From: Salipiger pallidus
Lineage (GTDB): Bacteria; Pseudomonadota; Alphaproteobacteria; Rhodobacterales; Rhodobacteraceae
Direction: 5' to 3'
Length of the DNA stretch: 64,000 nt
Assembly (NCBI RefSeq): GCF_014643635.1
Contig: NZ_BMJV01000002.1
Coordinates: 248,001-312,000 of the forward strand
Shown here: positions 36,315-44,739 of the stretch, in pieces
Numbering within the stretch: the stretch's first letter is position 1
How the letters are laid out: every line of letters starts with the position of its first letter
Program-made: the position numbers and the translations under genes
Notes under the pieces: model-generated
Databases searched by the model: none
What the model saw: the letters and a program-made list of their open reading frames with translations, nothing else
Told to the model about the DNA's origin: nothing

Positions 36315-37118
36315 TCAGCTATTGCAGCCCTTGATGTCGACGGCGTGATCGCTGCCCAGCACAGTGATGCGCAGGCGCGAGCGATCGACCATCAGCGGCT
36401 TGCCCTCGAGATGGCGCAGCTTGGTTTCGGCAACCAGTGTGCCGCCGCTGCGATGGGTGGCGGGCTCCTTGACCCACACGCCGGGCTGGCCGCTTTCGAT
36501 CACCGCATCCTCTGTGCTGCCCGCACGCGGCATGTCGATCTCGGCCCGCAGGCGCAAACCCTTCCTGTCCGGCGTGATAGTGCAGCGCACCTGGCCTACT
36601 CCCGCCTCGGATTCCGAGAACGGGGCCGATGCCAGCGCCGAGGCGATCACCGGATCGGGACGCCCGGATGCGGGCAGGCTGGCCGAAATCCTCAGGGTTT
36701 GCGGTACGCAGATATCGGAGCAGATGCCGAGATCCATCTCGGTGTGCAACTCGATCGGGCCTCCCTTGGCGCTGGGAGTTATGCGCAGGGGCAGAACCAG
36801 TTCGCGGCTGTAGCCCACCGACCGCATCCCCGACTGGCGGAAGACATGCGGCGCGGGCCAGAGCACATCCACATGCGCCGTATTGCGCGAGCCCGACCAG
36901 TTGAACACCGGGGGAATGCCTGCATCACCTGGTGTGCGCCAGTAGGTCTTCCACCCCGGGGCAAGCCGCAGGTGAAGCGCTGCCATGTGGCTGCCGTCGG
37001 CCAGCCTCCAGCCGGGGCGCAGATCCGCCTGCACGAGGTCGGGGCTCTGGGCGGGGGCCTGTGTTGCTTGGAACAGGCCAAGCGTGGCGGCGAGGGCGAG
37101 GGTCAGGGCGCGGATCAT
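36315..37118 (-). CDS. Exported DsbD N-terminal-domain-like protein
   Basis: Periplasmic protein of 267 residues with a signal peptide (MIRALTLALAATLGLFQ...). It resembles the N-terminal disulfide-exchange domain of DsbD/ScsB proteins (GWKTYWRTPGDAGIPPVF), with a Cys pair in DLGICSDICVPQ. The membrane and thioredoxin parts of DsbD are absent. It may shuttle electrons to copper or envelope proteins; relatives lie near ccdA or dsbD-type genes, none of which is seen here. The ATG at 37118 is preferred because a signal peptide begins there. An upstream TTG at 37154 is possible. Convergent with the RND gene. Confidence 0.78.
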   Translation of the reverse strand: MIRALTLALAATLGLFQATQAPAQSPDLVQADLRPGWRLADGSHMAALHLRLAPGWKTYWRTPGDAGIPPVFNWSGSRNTAHVDVLWPAPHVFRQSGMRSVGYSRELVLPLRITPSAKGGPIELHTEMDLGICSDICVPQTLRISASLPASGRPDPVIASALASAPFSESEAGVGQVRCTITPDRKGLRLRAEIDMPRAGSTEDAVIESGQPGVWVKEPATHRSGGTLVAETKLRHLEGKPLMVDRSRLRITVLGSDHAVDIKGCNS

Positions 37119-37270
37119 GCCCAAGGAGATGGCGACCGGCGGCGCCTTTGCCAAGTCACATTGACCTTATCGCCCTGCAACATGGCGAGGGTGTTGCCCG
37201 TCGTCCCTTGCACCAAGGGGCCGGCGGGCGCATGTTCAGGGGCAAGACCCTGAAGAAAAGCGGAGTGTTC

Positions 37271-37846
37271 ATGGATATAGCGACCGGCGCGACGGACCTC
37301 ACGGGGAAAATCCTCATCGCCATGCCCGGCATGGGGGATGCGCGATTCGAACACGCGGTCGTCTACCTATGCGCCCATTCGGACGAGGGCGCCATGGGGC
37401 TCATCATCAACAAGCCGTCCGGTGACGTGACCATGGCGGCCCTGCTCGAACAGCTGTCCATCGACAGCGGCCCCGAGCTTGAACTGCTGCACGTGCATTT
37501 TGGCGGACCGGTGGAAACTGGGCGCGGTTTCGTGCTGCATTCGCCCGATTACATGTCGGGGCTGACGACACTGCAGGTGGCGGACGGGTTCCACATGACC
37601 GGGACGCTCGATGTTCTGGAAACCATCGCGCGGGGCGATGGCCCTGCGCAGTGGATGGCGATGCTGGGCTACGCCGGCTGGGGCGCAGGCCAGCTTGAAA
37701 CCGAGCTGGCGCAGAACGGCTGGCTGGTCTGCGATGCCTCGCCTGAACTGGTGTTCGACATCGCTGACGCATCGAAATGGGAAGCCGCGCTCAATTCCAT
37801 GGGCGTGCCCGCGCACCAGCTTTCCGCCGAGGGCGGCACCGCCTGA
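37271..37846 (+). CDS. YqgE/AlgH family protein (UPF0301)
   Basis: 191-residue conserved protein of uncertain biochemical function. Hallmarks are DLTGKILIAMPGMGDARFEHAVVYLCAHSDEGAMGLIINKP at the N-terminus, FGGPVETGRGFVLHS, and AMLGYAGWGAGQLETEL. AlgH affects alginate regulation in Pseudomonas, but the family is broad. The ATG at 37271 starts the conserved domain. An ATG 42 bases upstream (37229) would add a basic 14-residue leader and cannot be excluded. Divergent from the DsbD-like gene. Confidence 0.9.
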   Translation: MDIATGATDLTGKILIAMPGMGDARFEHAVVYLCAHSDEGAMGLIINKPSGDVTMAALLEQLSIDSGPELELLHVHFGGPVETGRGFVLHSPDYMSGLTTLQVADGFHMTGTLDVLETIARGDGPAQWMAMLGYAGWGAGQLETELAQNGWLVCDASPELVFDIADASKWEAALNSMGVPAHQLSAEGGTA

Positions 37847-37876
37847 GCAACGGCCCAAGCAATCAACGCCTGAGCG

Positions 37877-38830
37877 TCAGTCGCGGGGCGCGGCGGCGCG
37901 GCTGAGGCGGTCGTTGATCGCAACGCCTAGGCCCACGTGCGGCACAGGCATCACCGCGATGGCATCCGCGCCGGTGTCGAGCCGGTGCAGGTATTCGAAA
38001 AGGTTCGCCGCCGCCTCGACAAGGTCTCCCGAGGGTGACAGGTCAAGATCGCAATCCCCCGGCGCCGCCTTGAAGCCCAGCCGCGCCTCGCCCGGCAGCC
38101 ATTCGGCGGCGTTGAGCCTCACGCGGGCATTGGGCGCGTAATGCGACGACAACTGGCCGGGGGCCGAGATCTTTTCATGGTTCTTGCGCTCGGGCACCGG
38201 CTGGCCAAGCGTTTGCGCCAGAGCCTCGGTGCCGATGCGCCCGGGGCGCAGAAGGGTGGGTTTCGGTGCCAGCCCGATGATCGTCGACTCAAGGCCCACG
38301 TCGCAGCGCCCTGCATCCAGCACCGCCTCGATCCGGCCATCGAGTGTTTCCAGCACATGCTCGGACCGCGTCGGGCTGATCCGGCCCGACCGATTGGCCG
38401 ACGGCGCTGCCACCGGGCCGCCGAAGGCGCGCAGAAGCTCGCGGGCCACGGGACTTGCGGGCATGCGCACGGCGATGGTGTCCATTCCGGCGGTCACCAG
38501 CTTCGACACCGGCGCGCCGGGGCGTAGGGGCAGAACCATGGTGAGCGGTCCGGGCCAGAACGCATCGGCCACCTTCTGCGCCGCGTCCGACCAGATCACG
38601 AAACGCTTCACCGCCTCGAGGTCCGCAAGGTGGATGATCAGCGGGTTGAAGCTGGGCCGCCCCTTGGCCTCGTAGATCCGCGCCACGGCCCGGTCGTTGC
38701 CCGCATCGGCCCCAAGGCCGTAGACGGTTTCCGTGGGCAGCGCGACAAGGCCGCCGTCGCGCAGGATGCCTGCCGCGCGGGCGATGTCTTCGGAACTGCT
38801 GCCAAGGCGCTGGGTTGCGATCTGGGACAT
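37877..38830 (-). CDS. tsaC: L-threonylcarbamoyladenylate synthase, long (Sua5) form
   Basis: Makes threonylcarbamoyl-AMP, the precursor of t6A37 in tRNAs reading ANN codons. The 317-residue protein has a YrdC domain (about 10-205) with LRDGGLVALPTETVYGLGADA, KGRPSFNPLIIHL, TVRMP-like IAVRMPASPVARELL and SANRSGRISPT. A C-terminal Sua5 domain starts around GQLSSHYAPNARVRL. The start at 38830 begins the conserved N-terminus; upstream frame extension lacks family similarity. Convergent with yqgE, divergent from the acyl-CoA dehydrogenase gene. Confidence 0.93.
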   Translation of the reverse strand: MSQIATQRLGSSSEDIARAAGILRDGGLVALPTETVYGLGADAGNDRAVARIYEAKGRPSFNPLIIHLADLEAVKRFVIWSDAAQKVADAFWPGPLTMVLPLRPGAPVSKLVTAGMDTIAVRMPASPVARELLRAFGGPVAAPSANRSGRISPTRSEHVLETLDGRIEAVLDAGRCDVGLESTIIGLAPKPTLLRPGRIGTEALAQTLGQPVPERKNHEKISAPGQLSSHYAPNARVRLNAAEWLPGEARLGFKAAPGDCDLDLSPSGDLVEAAANLFEYLHRLDTGADAIAVMPVPHVGLGVAINDRLSRAAAPRD

Positions 38831-38984
38831 GGGTCGTGACGCCGCGTTTCTGTTGGACTGGGTCGAAGCCGCTCTTAGGGTCTGGCCCCGAGGAAGAGGC
38901 GTTTTCCCTAGCGGAGCGCCTCGGCAATGCCAAGCCCAAGGCACTGTCAAAGCCAACACAGCCACTTCAGACTGGACCCGTTAC

Positions 38985-40685
38985 ATGCCCTATCGTTCGC
39001 CCGTTTCCGAATTCACCTTCCTGCTGGACAAGGTCGTCGGCTTTTCGGCCGTGCAGGGCACTGAACGCTTTGCCGAAGCCACGCCCGACACGGTGCAGGC
39101 AGTGCTGACCGAGGCGGGCAAGCTGTGCGACGAGGTCATGGGCCCGCTCCAGCGGAACGGCGATCTTGATCCGGCGGCGCTTGAGAACGGGGTGGTGCGA
39201 ACCTCGGATGGCTTCGCGGGGGGCTACGAGGCCATCGCCGAGGGCGGCTGGGTCGCGATCGCCGCCGACCCCGAACATGGCGGCATGGGCCTGCCGCTGA
39301 CCGTCGCCACCGCGGTGAACGAGATGATGGCCGGCGCCTGCCTGTCGCTCCAGTTGAACCCGCTGCTGACGCAAGGCCAAATCGAGGCGCTGGAGCATCA
39401 CGGTGACGATGCCATGAAGGCGCTTTACCTGCCCAAGCTCATCTCCGGCGAATGGTCCGGCACGATGAACCTGACCGAACCGCAGGCCGGGTCAGACGTG
39501 GGGGCGCTGACCTGCAAAGCGGTGGACAATGGCGACGGCACCTTCGCTGTGACCGGGCAGAAGATCTACATCTCGTGGGGCGATGCGGATTTCGTGTCGA
39601 ACGTCTGCCATCTCGTGCTGGCACGGCTGCCCGATGCGCCCGCCGGCACCCGGGGTATCAGTCTGTTCATGGTGCCGAAGTACATCCCGGACGCCGATGG
39701 CAATCTCGGGCCTGCCAACAGCCTGCGGGTGGTCAGCCTCGAGCACAAGATGGGCCTGCACGGCTCGCCCACCTGCGTGATGTCCTTCGAGGGCGCCACC
39801 GGCTGGATGATCGGCGCGCCCGGCAGCGGCATGAAGGCGATGTTCACCATGATGAACAACGCCCGCCTTGGTGTCGGCGGGCAGGGCGTGGGGGCGGCCG
39901 AGGGTGCCTACCAGCATGCTCTGGCCTACGCGAACGAACGGGTGCAGGGCAAATCGCCTGAGCGCACCATCATCGGCCACGCCGATGTACGCCGGATGCT
40001 TGCCACCATGAAGGCAGAGATCCTCGCCGCGCGGTCCATCGCGCTCGATTGTGCGGTGTCGCTCGACATGGGGCGGGCTACCGGGGATGCGGACTGGCAG
40101 GCGCGGGCGGCGTTCCTGACGCCCATCGCCAAGGCCTTTGGCACCGACGTGGGCTGCGCGGTCTCCGAGATGGGCGTGCAGGTACATGGCGGCATGGGCT
40201 TCATCGAGGAAACCGGCGCGGCGCAATATTATCGCGACGTGCGTGTGACGGCGATCTACGAGGGCACCAACGGCATCCAGGCCATGGACATGGTGGGCCG
40301 CAAGCTCATGGACGGCGGTGAAGCCGCCTTCCGCCTGCTGGACGAGATCGAGGCCGAGGCCGAGGCCGCCAAGGCGACGCTGCCGGACCTCGCCGAAGCG
40401 GTCTGGGAGGCGGCGGAAACGCTGCGCGAAACCGCCGAGTGGTTGCTGACGCAGGATATGGCCAACCGCTTCGGCACCGCCGTGCCGTTCCTGCGGGCCT
40501 TTGCCCGGGTGCTTGGTGGTCACTACCATCTGCGCGCCGCCATTGCCGAGCCCGAGGGCGCCCATGGCCGCCTCGCGCGGTTCTACATCACCCGCCTGCT
40601 GCCTGAACACTCCGGGCTTCTGGCCCATGTGCGCAGCGGTGACGCGGGGCTCATGGAGATCACGCCGGACGACCTGGCCGCCTGA
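38985..40685 (+). CDS. Acyl-CoA dehydrogenase (long, DmdC-like subfamily)
   Basis: FAD flavoprotein of 566 residues that introduces a trans-2,3 double bond into an acyl-CoA, passing electrons to ETF. Motifs include the family opening MPYRSPVSEF, the FAD-binding GTMNLTEPQAGSDVGAL and YISWGDADFV, and the catalytic Glu in YEGTNGIQAMDMVGRK. Members of this long subfamily include DmdC (methylmercaptopropionyl-CoA dehydrogenase) and enzymes of unknown specificity. dmdB and dmdD are absent here, so I do not assign DMSP degradation. It abuts the metallo-beta-lactamase gene (one-base TGATG overlap). ETF-QO is encoded elsewhere in the window. Confidence 0.88.
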   Translation: MPYRSPVSEFTFLLDKVVGFSAVQGTERFAEATPDTVQAVLTEAGKLCDEVMGPLQRNGDLDPAALENGVVRTSDGFAGGYEAIAEGGWVAIAADPEHGGMGLPLTVATAVNEMMAGACLSLQLNPLLTQGQIEALEHHGDDAMKALYLPKLISGEWSGTMNLTEPQAGSDVGALTCKAVDNGDGTFAVTGQKIYISWGDADFVSNVCHLVLARLPDAPAGTRGISLFMVPKYIPDADGNLGPANSLRVVSLEHKMGLHGSPTCVMSFEGATGWMIGAPGSGMKAMFTMMNNARLGVGGQGVGAAEGAYQHALAYANERVQGKSPERTIIGHADVRRMLATMKAEILAARSIALDCAVSLDMGRATGDADWQARAAFLTPIAKAFGTDVGCAVSEMGVQVHGGMGFIEETGAAQYYRDVRVTAIYEGTNGIQAMDMVGRKLMDGGEAAFRLLDEIEAEAEAAKATLPDLAEAVWEAAETLRETAEWLLTQDMANRFGTAVPFLRAFARVLGGHYHLRAAIAEPEGAHGRLARFYITRLLPEHSGLLAHVRSGDAGLMEITPDDLAA

Positions 40686-41713
40686 TGAGTGGCGGCATCC
40701 GGTATCCCTTCGATGCGCCGCCGCCCGAGGGCGAGGCCATCGAGGTGGCCGAGGGGGTGCTTTGGATGCGGATGCCTCTGCCGCTGGCGCTCGATCACGT
40801 CAATGTCTACGCGCTGGATGACGGCGATGGCTGGACAGTGGTGGACACCGGCTTTTCCTCGGCCCGGGGGAGGGCGATCTGGCAGGCGTTGCTGGATGGC
40901 CCGCTGGGTGGAAAGCCTGTGCGTCGGGTGCTGGTGACCCATCACCATCCTGACCACATCGGGCTGGCCGGTTGGTTTCAAGAGCAGGGGGCCGAGCTGG
41001 TCACCACCCGCACCGCCTGGCTTCTGGCGCGCATGCTGACCCTCGACGTGCAGGATCGGCCGACGTTCGAACAGATCACCTACTGGAAGCGCTGCGGCAT
41101 GGCGCGGGACATCCTTGAACAGCGCAGCCGTGAACGGCCCTTCAATTTTGCCGATTGCGTCTGGCCCATGCCGCTGGGATTCACCCGCCTTCGGCAGGAC
41201 GATTGCATCACCATCGGCGGGCGGCGCTGGGACGTGCACATGGGCAATGGCCATGCGCCGGAACACGCAACCTTGTGGTCCCGCGACGACAATCTCGTTC
41301 TCAGCGGTGATCAGGTGCTGCCCACCATCAGTTCGAATCTCGGGGTCCATGCAACCGAACCCGAAGCGGACCCGGTGGGCGACTGGCTTGAAGCCTGCGA
41401 ACGGCTGATGACGCTGGCGACGCCGGAGCAGCTGGCCCTTGGCGGGCACAAGCTGCCCTTCACCGGGCTGCCCTTCCGCCTGTCGCAACTGATCGAGAAT
41501 CATCATTCGGCCCTCGAACGTCTCGAGGGCTACCTGTCCGAGCCGCGCACCGCCGCCGAGTGCTTCCCGGTGCTGTTCCGGCGCAGGATCGATGGCGGCG
41601 CCTATGGCCTCGCCCTCGTTGAAGCCATGGCGCATTGCCTGCACCTGTGGCGCCACGGCCGGGCGCGGCGCGAGTTGCGGGCGGACGGGGCATGGGTGTG
41701 GCAGGCGGGCTGA
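40685..41713 (+). CDS. MBL-fold metallo-hydrolase
   Basis: Metallo-beta-lactamase-superfamily hydrolase of 342 residues. It has the metal-binding T-H-H-H-P-D-H-I-G motif at about residue 82, WTVVDTGFSS before it, and downstream ligands in MGNGHAPEH and LSGDQVLP. A C-terminal helical extension (about 230-342) resembles LACTB2-type proteins. It could hydrolyse thioester or glutathione-conjugate substrates. The one-base overlap with the acyl-CoA dehydrogenase suggests a shared operon and possibly acyl-CoA-related work; that is inference. Confidence 0.85.
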   Translation: MSGGIRYPFDAPPPEGEAIEVAEGVLWMRMPLPLALDHVNVYALDDGDGWTVVDTGFSSARGRAIWQALLDGPLGGKPVRRVLVTHHHPDHIGLAGWFQEQGAELVTTRTAWLLARMLTLDVQDRPTFEQITYWKRCGMARDILEQRSRERPFNFADCVWPMPLGFTRLRQDDCITIGGRRWDVHMGNGHAPEHATLWSRDDNLVLSGDQVLPTISSNLGVHATEPEADPVGDWLEACERLMTLATPEQLALGGHKLPFTGLPFRLSQLIENHHSALERLEGYLSEPRTAAECFPVLFRRRIDGGAYGLALVEAMAHCLHLWRHGRARRELRADGAWVWQAG

Positions 41714-41809
41714 CCACGCCAATTGCGCGATCTTTCAGCGGTGACAGGTGCCGGAAAATCGGCTAACCACGGTGCCGGAGAACATGAACCCAAGGGACGG
41801 AGACAGGTC

Positions 41810-41944
41810 ATGGCAGAGCACAAGCAAGGCAGCATGGACATCACTGCGCAAGAGAAGACCTTCGAGGGCTTCATTAAGTTCACGGTGCGCACCGTTGTGG
41901 TGATCCTCGTGCTTGTGGTCCTGCTCGCGATATGGAACGGCTGA
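41810..41944 (+). CDS. ctaH: aa3-type cytochrome c oxidase subunit IV
   Basis: 44-residue bacterial oxidase subunit of the short alphaproteobacterial COX4 family. It begins MAEHKQGSMDITAQEKTFEGF with the diagnostic QEKTFEGFIKF segment, then one C-terminal membrane helix (VVVILVLVVLLAIW). It assembles with aa3 oxidase; it lies away from the core cta genes, as is common. The ATG at 41810 is chosen at the family N-terminus and follows a GGGACGGAGAC region. A longer upstream frame exists but has no similarity. Confidence 0.92.
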   Translation: MAEHKQGSMDITAQEKTFEGFIKFTVRTVVVILVLVVLLAIWNG

Positions 41945-41975
41945 GGGACACTCGTCCCTACCCGGAGCCTACCCC

Positions 41976-42614
41976 ATGATCCTTCGCGCCACGGTTTTCG
42001 CCGTTCTGGCTGCAGCCTCGCTTGCGGGCTGCACCGTTCCCGGTGCCAGCAGGCCGAATGCCTCGCCCGAGCAGATCGCCGCCGCCCGCTACCAGCATGA
42101 CGGCCCGCCCGCGATCACGCTTTACACCATGATCAGCAACAACACCGAGGAAGGCGCGCATTCCTCGATGATGATCAATGCGCCTTCGCAGCGGATCATT
42201 TTCGATCCCGCCGGATCGGTACGGGCCGAGGGACTGGTCGAGGCCGATGACGTGCTTTACGGCATCACCCCCCGCATCGCCGATTTCTACGCGCGGGCCC
42301 ATGCCCGCGAAACCTACCGCGTGCGCATCCAGCGTATCGAGGTGCCCGCCGAGGTCGCCGAGCGCGCCGTCGCGCTGGCACAGGCGTCGGGCCCGGTGGG
42401 GCAGGCGCGGTGTACGCAGGCGACCTCGGGGCTGCTGACGCAGCTGCCCGGCTTCGAGAGCATAAGCCGCACATGGTTCCCCAAGAACCTCGCGCAGCAG
42501 CTGGCCGAGATGCCCGGTGTCTCCGACCGCGTCCTGCGAGAGGAGGATGCCGACGACAAGGGCCTTGCCATCGCCGCGTTTGAAAACGGAGCCGAGGCTC
42601 AGCCGAACCAGTAG
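41976..42614 (+). CDS. Hypothetical lipoprotein
   Basis: 212-residue protein with a strong lipoprotein signal (MILRATVFAVLAAASLAGC; lipobox LAGC). The mature domain, with PPAITLYTMISNNTEEGAHSSMMINAPSQRIIFDPAGS and RETYRVRIQRIEVPAEVA, is a conserved Rhodobacterales type without assigned function that I cannot name. It probably sits in the envelope. The next gene, azlD, is convergent and overlaps its 3' end by 16 bp. It follows ctaH by 31 bp and may be co-transcribed. Confidence 0.75.
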   Translation: MILRATVFAVLAAASLAGCTVPGASRPNASPEQIAAARYQHDGPPAITLYTMISNNTEEGAHSSMMINAPSQRIIFDPAGSVRAEGLVEADDVLYGITPRIADFYARAHARETYRVRIQRIEVPAEVAERAVALAQASGPVGQARCTQATSGLLTQLPGFESISRTWFPKNLAQQLAEMPGVSDRVLREEDADDKGLAIAAFENGAEAQPNQ

Positions 42615-42925
42615 ATCCCGCCGAATAGCACTGCGCCGCCGGCAACCATGGCGGCCAGTGCATTGCGGGTGAAATACGCGACTCCCAGTGTCACCGCGGC
42701 GGTCAGCAGGCGGATGGGCTCGGGCTCGCCGTCATTGGCGGCGGGAAAGACGATCAGCGGCGCGATGAGCGCGGGCAGCACCGCCACGGCGGTGTAGCGC
42801 AGGTGCCGTTGCAGCCACGCGGGTAGGGGCTTGTCCCCCACCAGCCCGAGGAAGGCAAAGCGCAGAGCGAAGCTGCCGATCCCCAGCCCGATGATGATGA
42901 ACCAGAGTTCCGTACGGTCGATCAT
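42599..42925 (-). CDS. azlD: AzlD-like branched-chain amino acid exporter subunit
   Basis: Small integral membrane protein of 108 residues with about four helices. It begins MIDRTELWFIIIGLGIGSFALRF and contains LRYTAVAVLPALIAPLIVFP, typical of the AzlD partner of AzlC. The pair forms a branched-chain amino acid (leucine analogue) exporter, as BrnE/BrnF in Corynebacterium. The start overlaps the azlC stop (ATGA), so they are coupled. The 3' end overlaps the convergent lipoprotein gene. Confidence 0.9.
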   Translation of the reverse strand: MIDRTELWFIIIGLGIGSFALRFAFLGLVGDKPLPAWLQRHLRYTAVAVLPALIAPLIVFPAANDGEPEPIRLLTAAVTLGVAYFTRNALAAMVAGGAVLFGGIYWFG

Positions 42926-43629
42926 GCGGCGGCCTCCCGGCGGCGTTCGATTTCAGCGCCCACCGCCATGCCTATGAGCGCGGCAAGAAACAGCCCGAGG
43001 TTCCAAGGCAGGAAGGCAAGCAGCAACGCCGCCAGCGACGCGCTGAAGGCCGCGCCCACGTGGGCAGCGGTGCGAAGGCCCGGGCCGATGAGGGCGATGA
43101 AGGCGATGGGCATGGCGAAGTCGAGCCCGCCTTCGACCGAGATCGACGATCCCAGCAGCGCGCCGACCAGCGTGAAGACGTACCACAGCGGGCAGATCGG
43201 GGTCAGGGTTCCGACGAAATAGGCAAACTTCTGGCGGTCGGTCATCTCGCGGGCGGTCTCGAACTTGACCACCGACAGGGCGTAGGTCTGATCGACGAGG
43301 AAATAGGCGGCCAACCCGCGCTTCCACAGGGGCAGGTGGCCGAGATGCGGCACCAGCGACGCGGAGTACATCGCCATCCGCAGGTTCACGGCAAGGGCCG
43401 AGGCAAGGATGACGAAGATCGGCGCGTTGTCCTGCAGCAGTTGCAGCGCGGTGAACTGTGCCGCGCCTGCGATGACGGCCACCGAAAAGCCAAGCGCCTC
43501 GATGGCGTTCAGCCCCGCTTCGGAGGCGAGGACGCCGAACAGCATGGCAAAGGGGACGATGACCAGCAGGAAAGGCGCTCCGTCGCGCACGCCTTGCCAG
43601 TAGCTTGACTTCAGGTCGCTGCCTGACAT
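42922..43629 (-). CDS. azlC: AzlC-like branched-chain amino acid exporter subunit
   Basis: Membrane protein of 235 residues, the larger subunit of the AzlCD exporter. Key features are GVRDGAPFLLVIVPFAMLFGVLASEAGL near the N-terminus, GAAQFTALQLL, AVNLRMAMYSASL and FLVDQTYALS, all typical of AzlC. About six to seven helices. It is the first gene of a two-gene leftward operon with azlD and is divergent from the 43867 gene across 237 bp, in which I see no further gene. Confidence 0.92.
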   Translation of the reverse strand: MSGSDLKSSYWQGVRDGAPFLLVIVPFAMLFGVLASEAGLNAIEALGFSVAVIAGAAQFTALQLLQDNAPIFVILASALAVNLRMAMYSASLVPHLGHLPLWKRGLAAYFLVDQTYALSVVKFETAREMTDRQKFAYFVGTLTPICPLWYVFTLVGALLGSSISVEGGLDFAMPIAFIALIGPGLRTAAHVGAAFSASLAALLLAFLPWNLGLFLAALIGMAVGAEIERRREAAA

Positions 43630-43866
43630 GGGTAGTCTCCGGTTTGGAATGGCAAATCCGTAGCGGAGGGGCCGGGCATATGCAATCGGACGCGGTGACT
43701 ATGATGCGCAGGAACAATCGCCTGACGAGTTTCATCACCGCGGGGCGTGGTGATCGTGGTCCCGTGGCATGCTCGGAGCGAAAGAGATGGCAGCCTTGGT
43801 GACGGGCTTTTGCCATGCGCGGAGATGGGCCATAGGCGCTCTTGTCGGCGGCAGGGGGCGGGGCTG

Positions 43867-44724
43867 ATGCGCTTCGACCGCGCCATTGTCGTGGACTGGT
43901 CCAGCGGCAACGACACAGGGCCGCGCCCACGCAAGGATGCGATCTGGCTCGGCCAGAGCACTGCCGGCAGCGACGCCGATCCACTTTACCTGCGCAACCG
44001 CCTTTTGGCAGAGGACGCGCTGCACGTGCGCATTGACGCCGCCCTTGCCGCGCGCGAGCGGTTGCTCATCGGGTTCGATTTCCCCTTTGCCTACCCGGCG
44101 GGTTTTTCCCGGGCCTTGACAGGACAAGATGATCCTTTCGCTGTCTGGCATTGGTTTGCCCTGCATCTCGAAGACACATCGAAGCGCAACAGCCGCTTTC
44201 ATCTGGCGGGCGCGATCAACCGCAGCTTTCCCGGCGTCGGGCCGTTCTGGTTCAACGGATTGCGCACGGACATCCCGGGCTTGCCCCGGTGCGACCTGCG
44301 GGAGGGCCATGGCATGACCGAGCGGCGGCGGTGTGACAGCCTCGCCAAGGGCAGCTTCACCTGCTGGCAGATGGGCGGGGCAGGGGCCGTGGGCGGGCAG
44401 GTGATGACCGGCCTGCCGGTGCTGCATCGGCTGCGCAGGCGCTACACTGGCAAGCTCGCGACCTGGCCGTTCGACGCCCCGGAGGTGGTGGCTGCCGCGC
44501 CGGTGGTCCTTGTCGAGATCTGGCCGTCGCTGCTCAATGCTGCCGTCAGGGAGGCGATGGCAGGGGGTGGCATCAAGGACGCCCACCAGGTGCGGCTGAC
44601 GGCGCGGGCGCTGGCGCGGCTGACGCCAGACCAACTTCGGGCGATGATGGACGTGGAGGCACCGGAAGAAGGCTGGATTCTCGGGCTTGGTCAAGAGGCC
44701 GCACTTGTGGTGGCGGCCTCTTGA
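43867..44724 (+). CDS. Hypothetical protein with N-terminal VDWS motif
   Basis: 285-residue cytoplasmic protein I cannot place with certainty. It opens MRFDRAIVVDWSSGNDTGP and has a later LLIGFDFPFAYP. This pattern of an early Asp on one strand and a second Asp in FDFP is reminiscent of RNase H-fold/DUF429-type proteins. Basic and Trp-rich segments (GPFWFNGLRTDIPG, SLAKGSFTCWQMGG) follow. The ATG at 43867 begins the conserved part; an earlier in-frame start adds 40 residues of unlikely sequence. Transcribed alone, convergent with the membrane protein at 44740. Confidence 0.6.
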   Translation: MRFDRAIVVDWSSGNDTGPRPRKDAIWLGQSTAGSDADPLYLRNRLLAEDALHVRIDAALAARERLLIGFDFPFAYPAGFSRALTGQDDPFAVWHWFALHLEDTSKRNSRFHLAGAINRSFPGVGPFWFNGLRTDIPGLPRCDLREGHGMTERRRCDSLAKGSFTCWQMGGAGAVGGQVMTGLPVLHRLRRRYTGKLATWPFDAPEVVAAAPVVLVEIWPSLLNAAVREAMAGGGIKDAHQVRLTARALARLTPDQLRAMMDVEAPEEGWILGLGQEAALVVAAS

Positions 44725-44739
44725 AGGATCGTCTCGTGC

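Noticed and set aside
38985-41713. DMSP demethylation genes (dmdC)
   Set aside because: The acyl-CoA dehydrogenase is of the right subfamily, but dmdB and dmdD are absent and the neighbour is an MBL-fold hydrolase.
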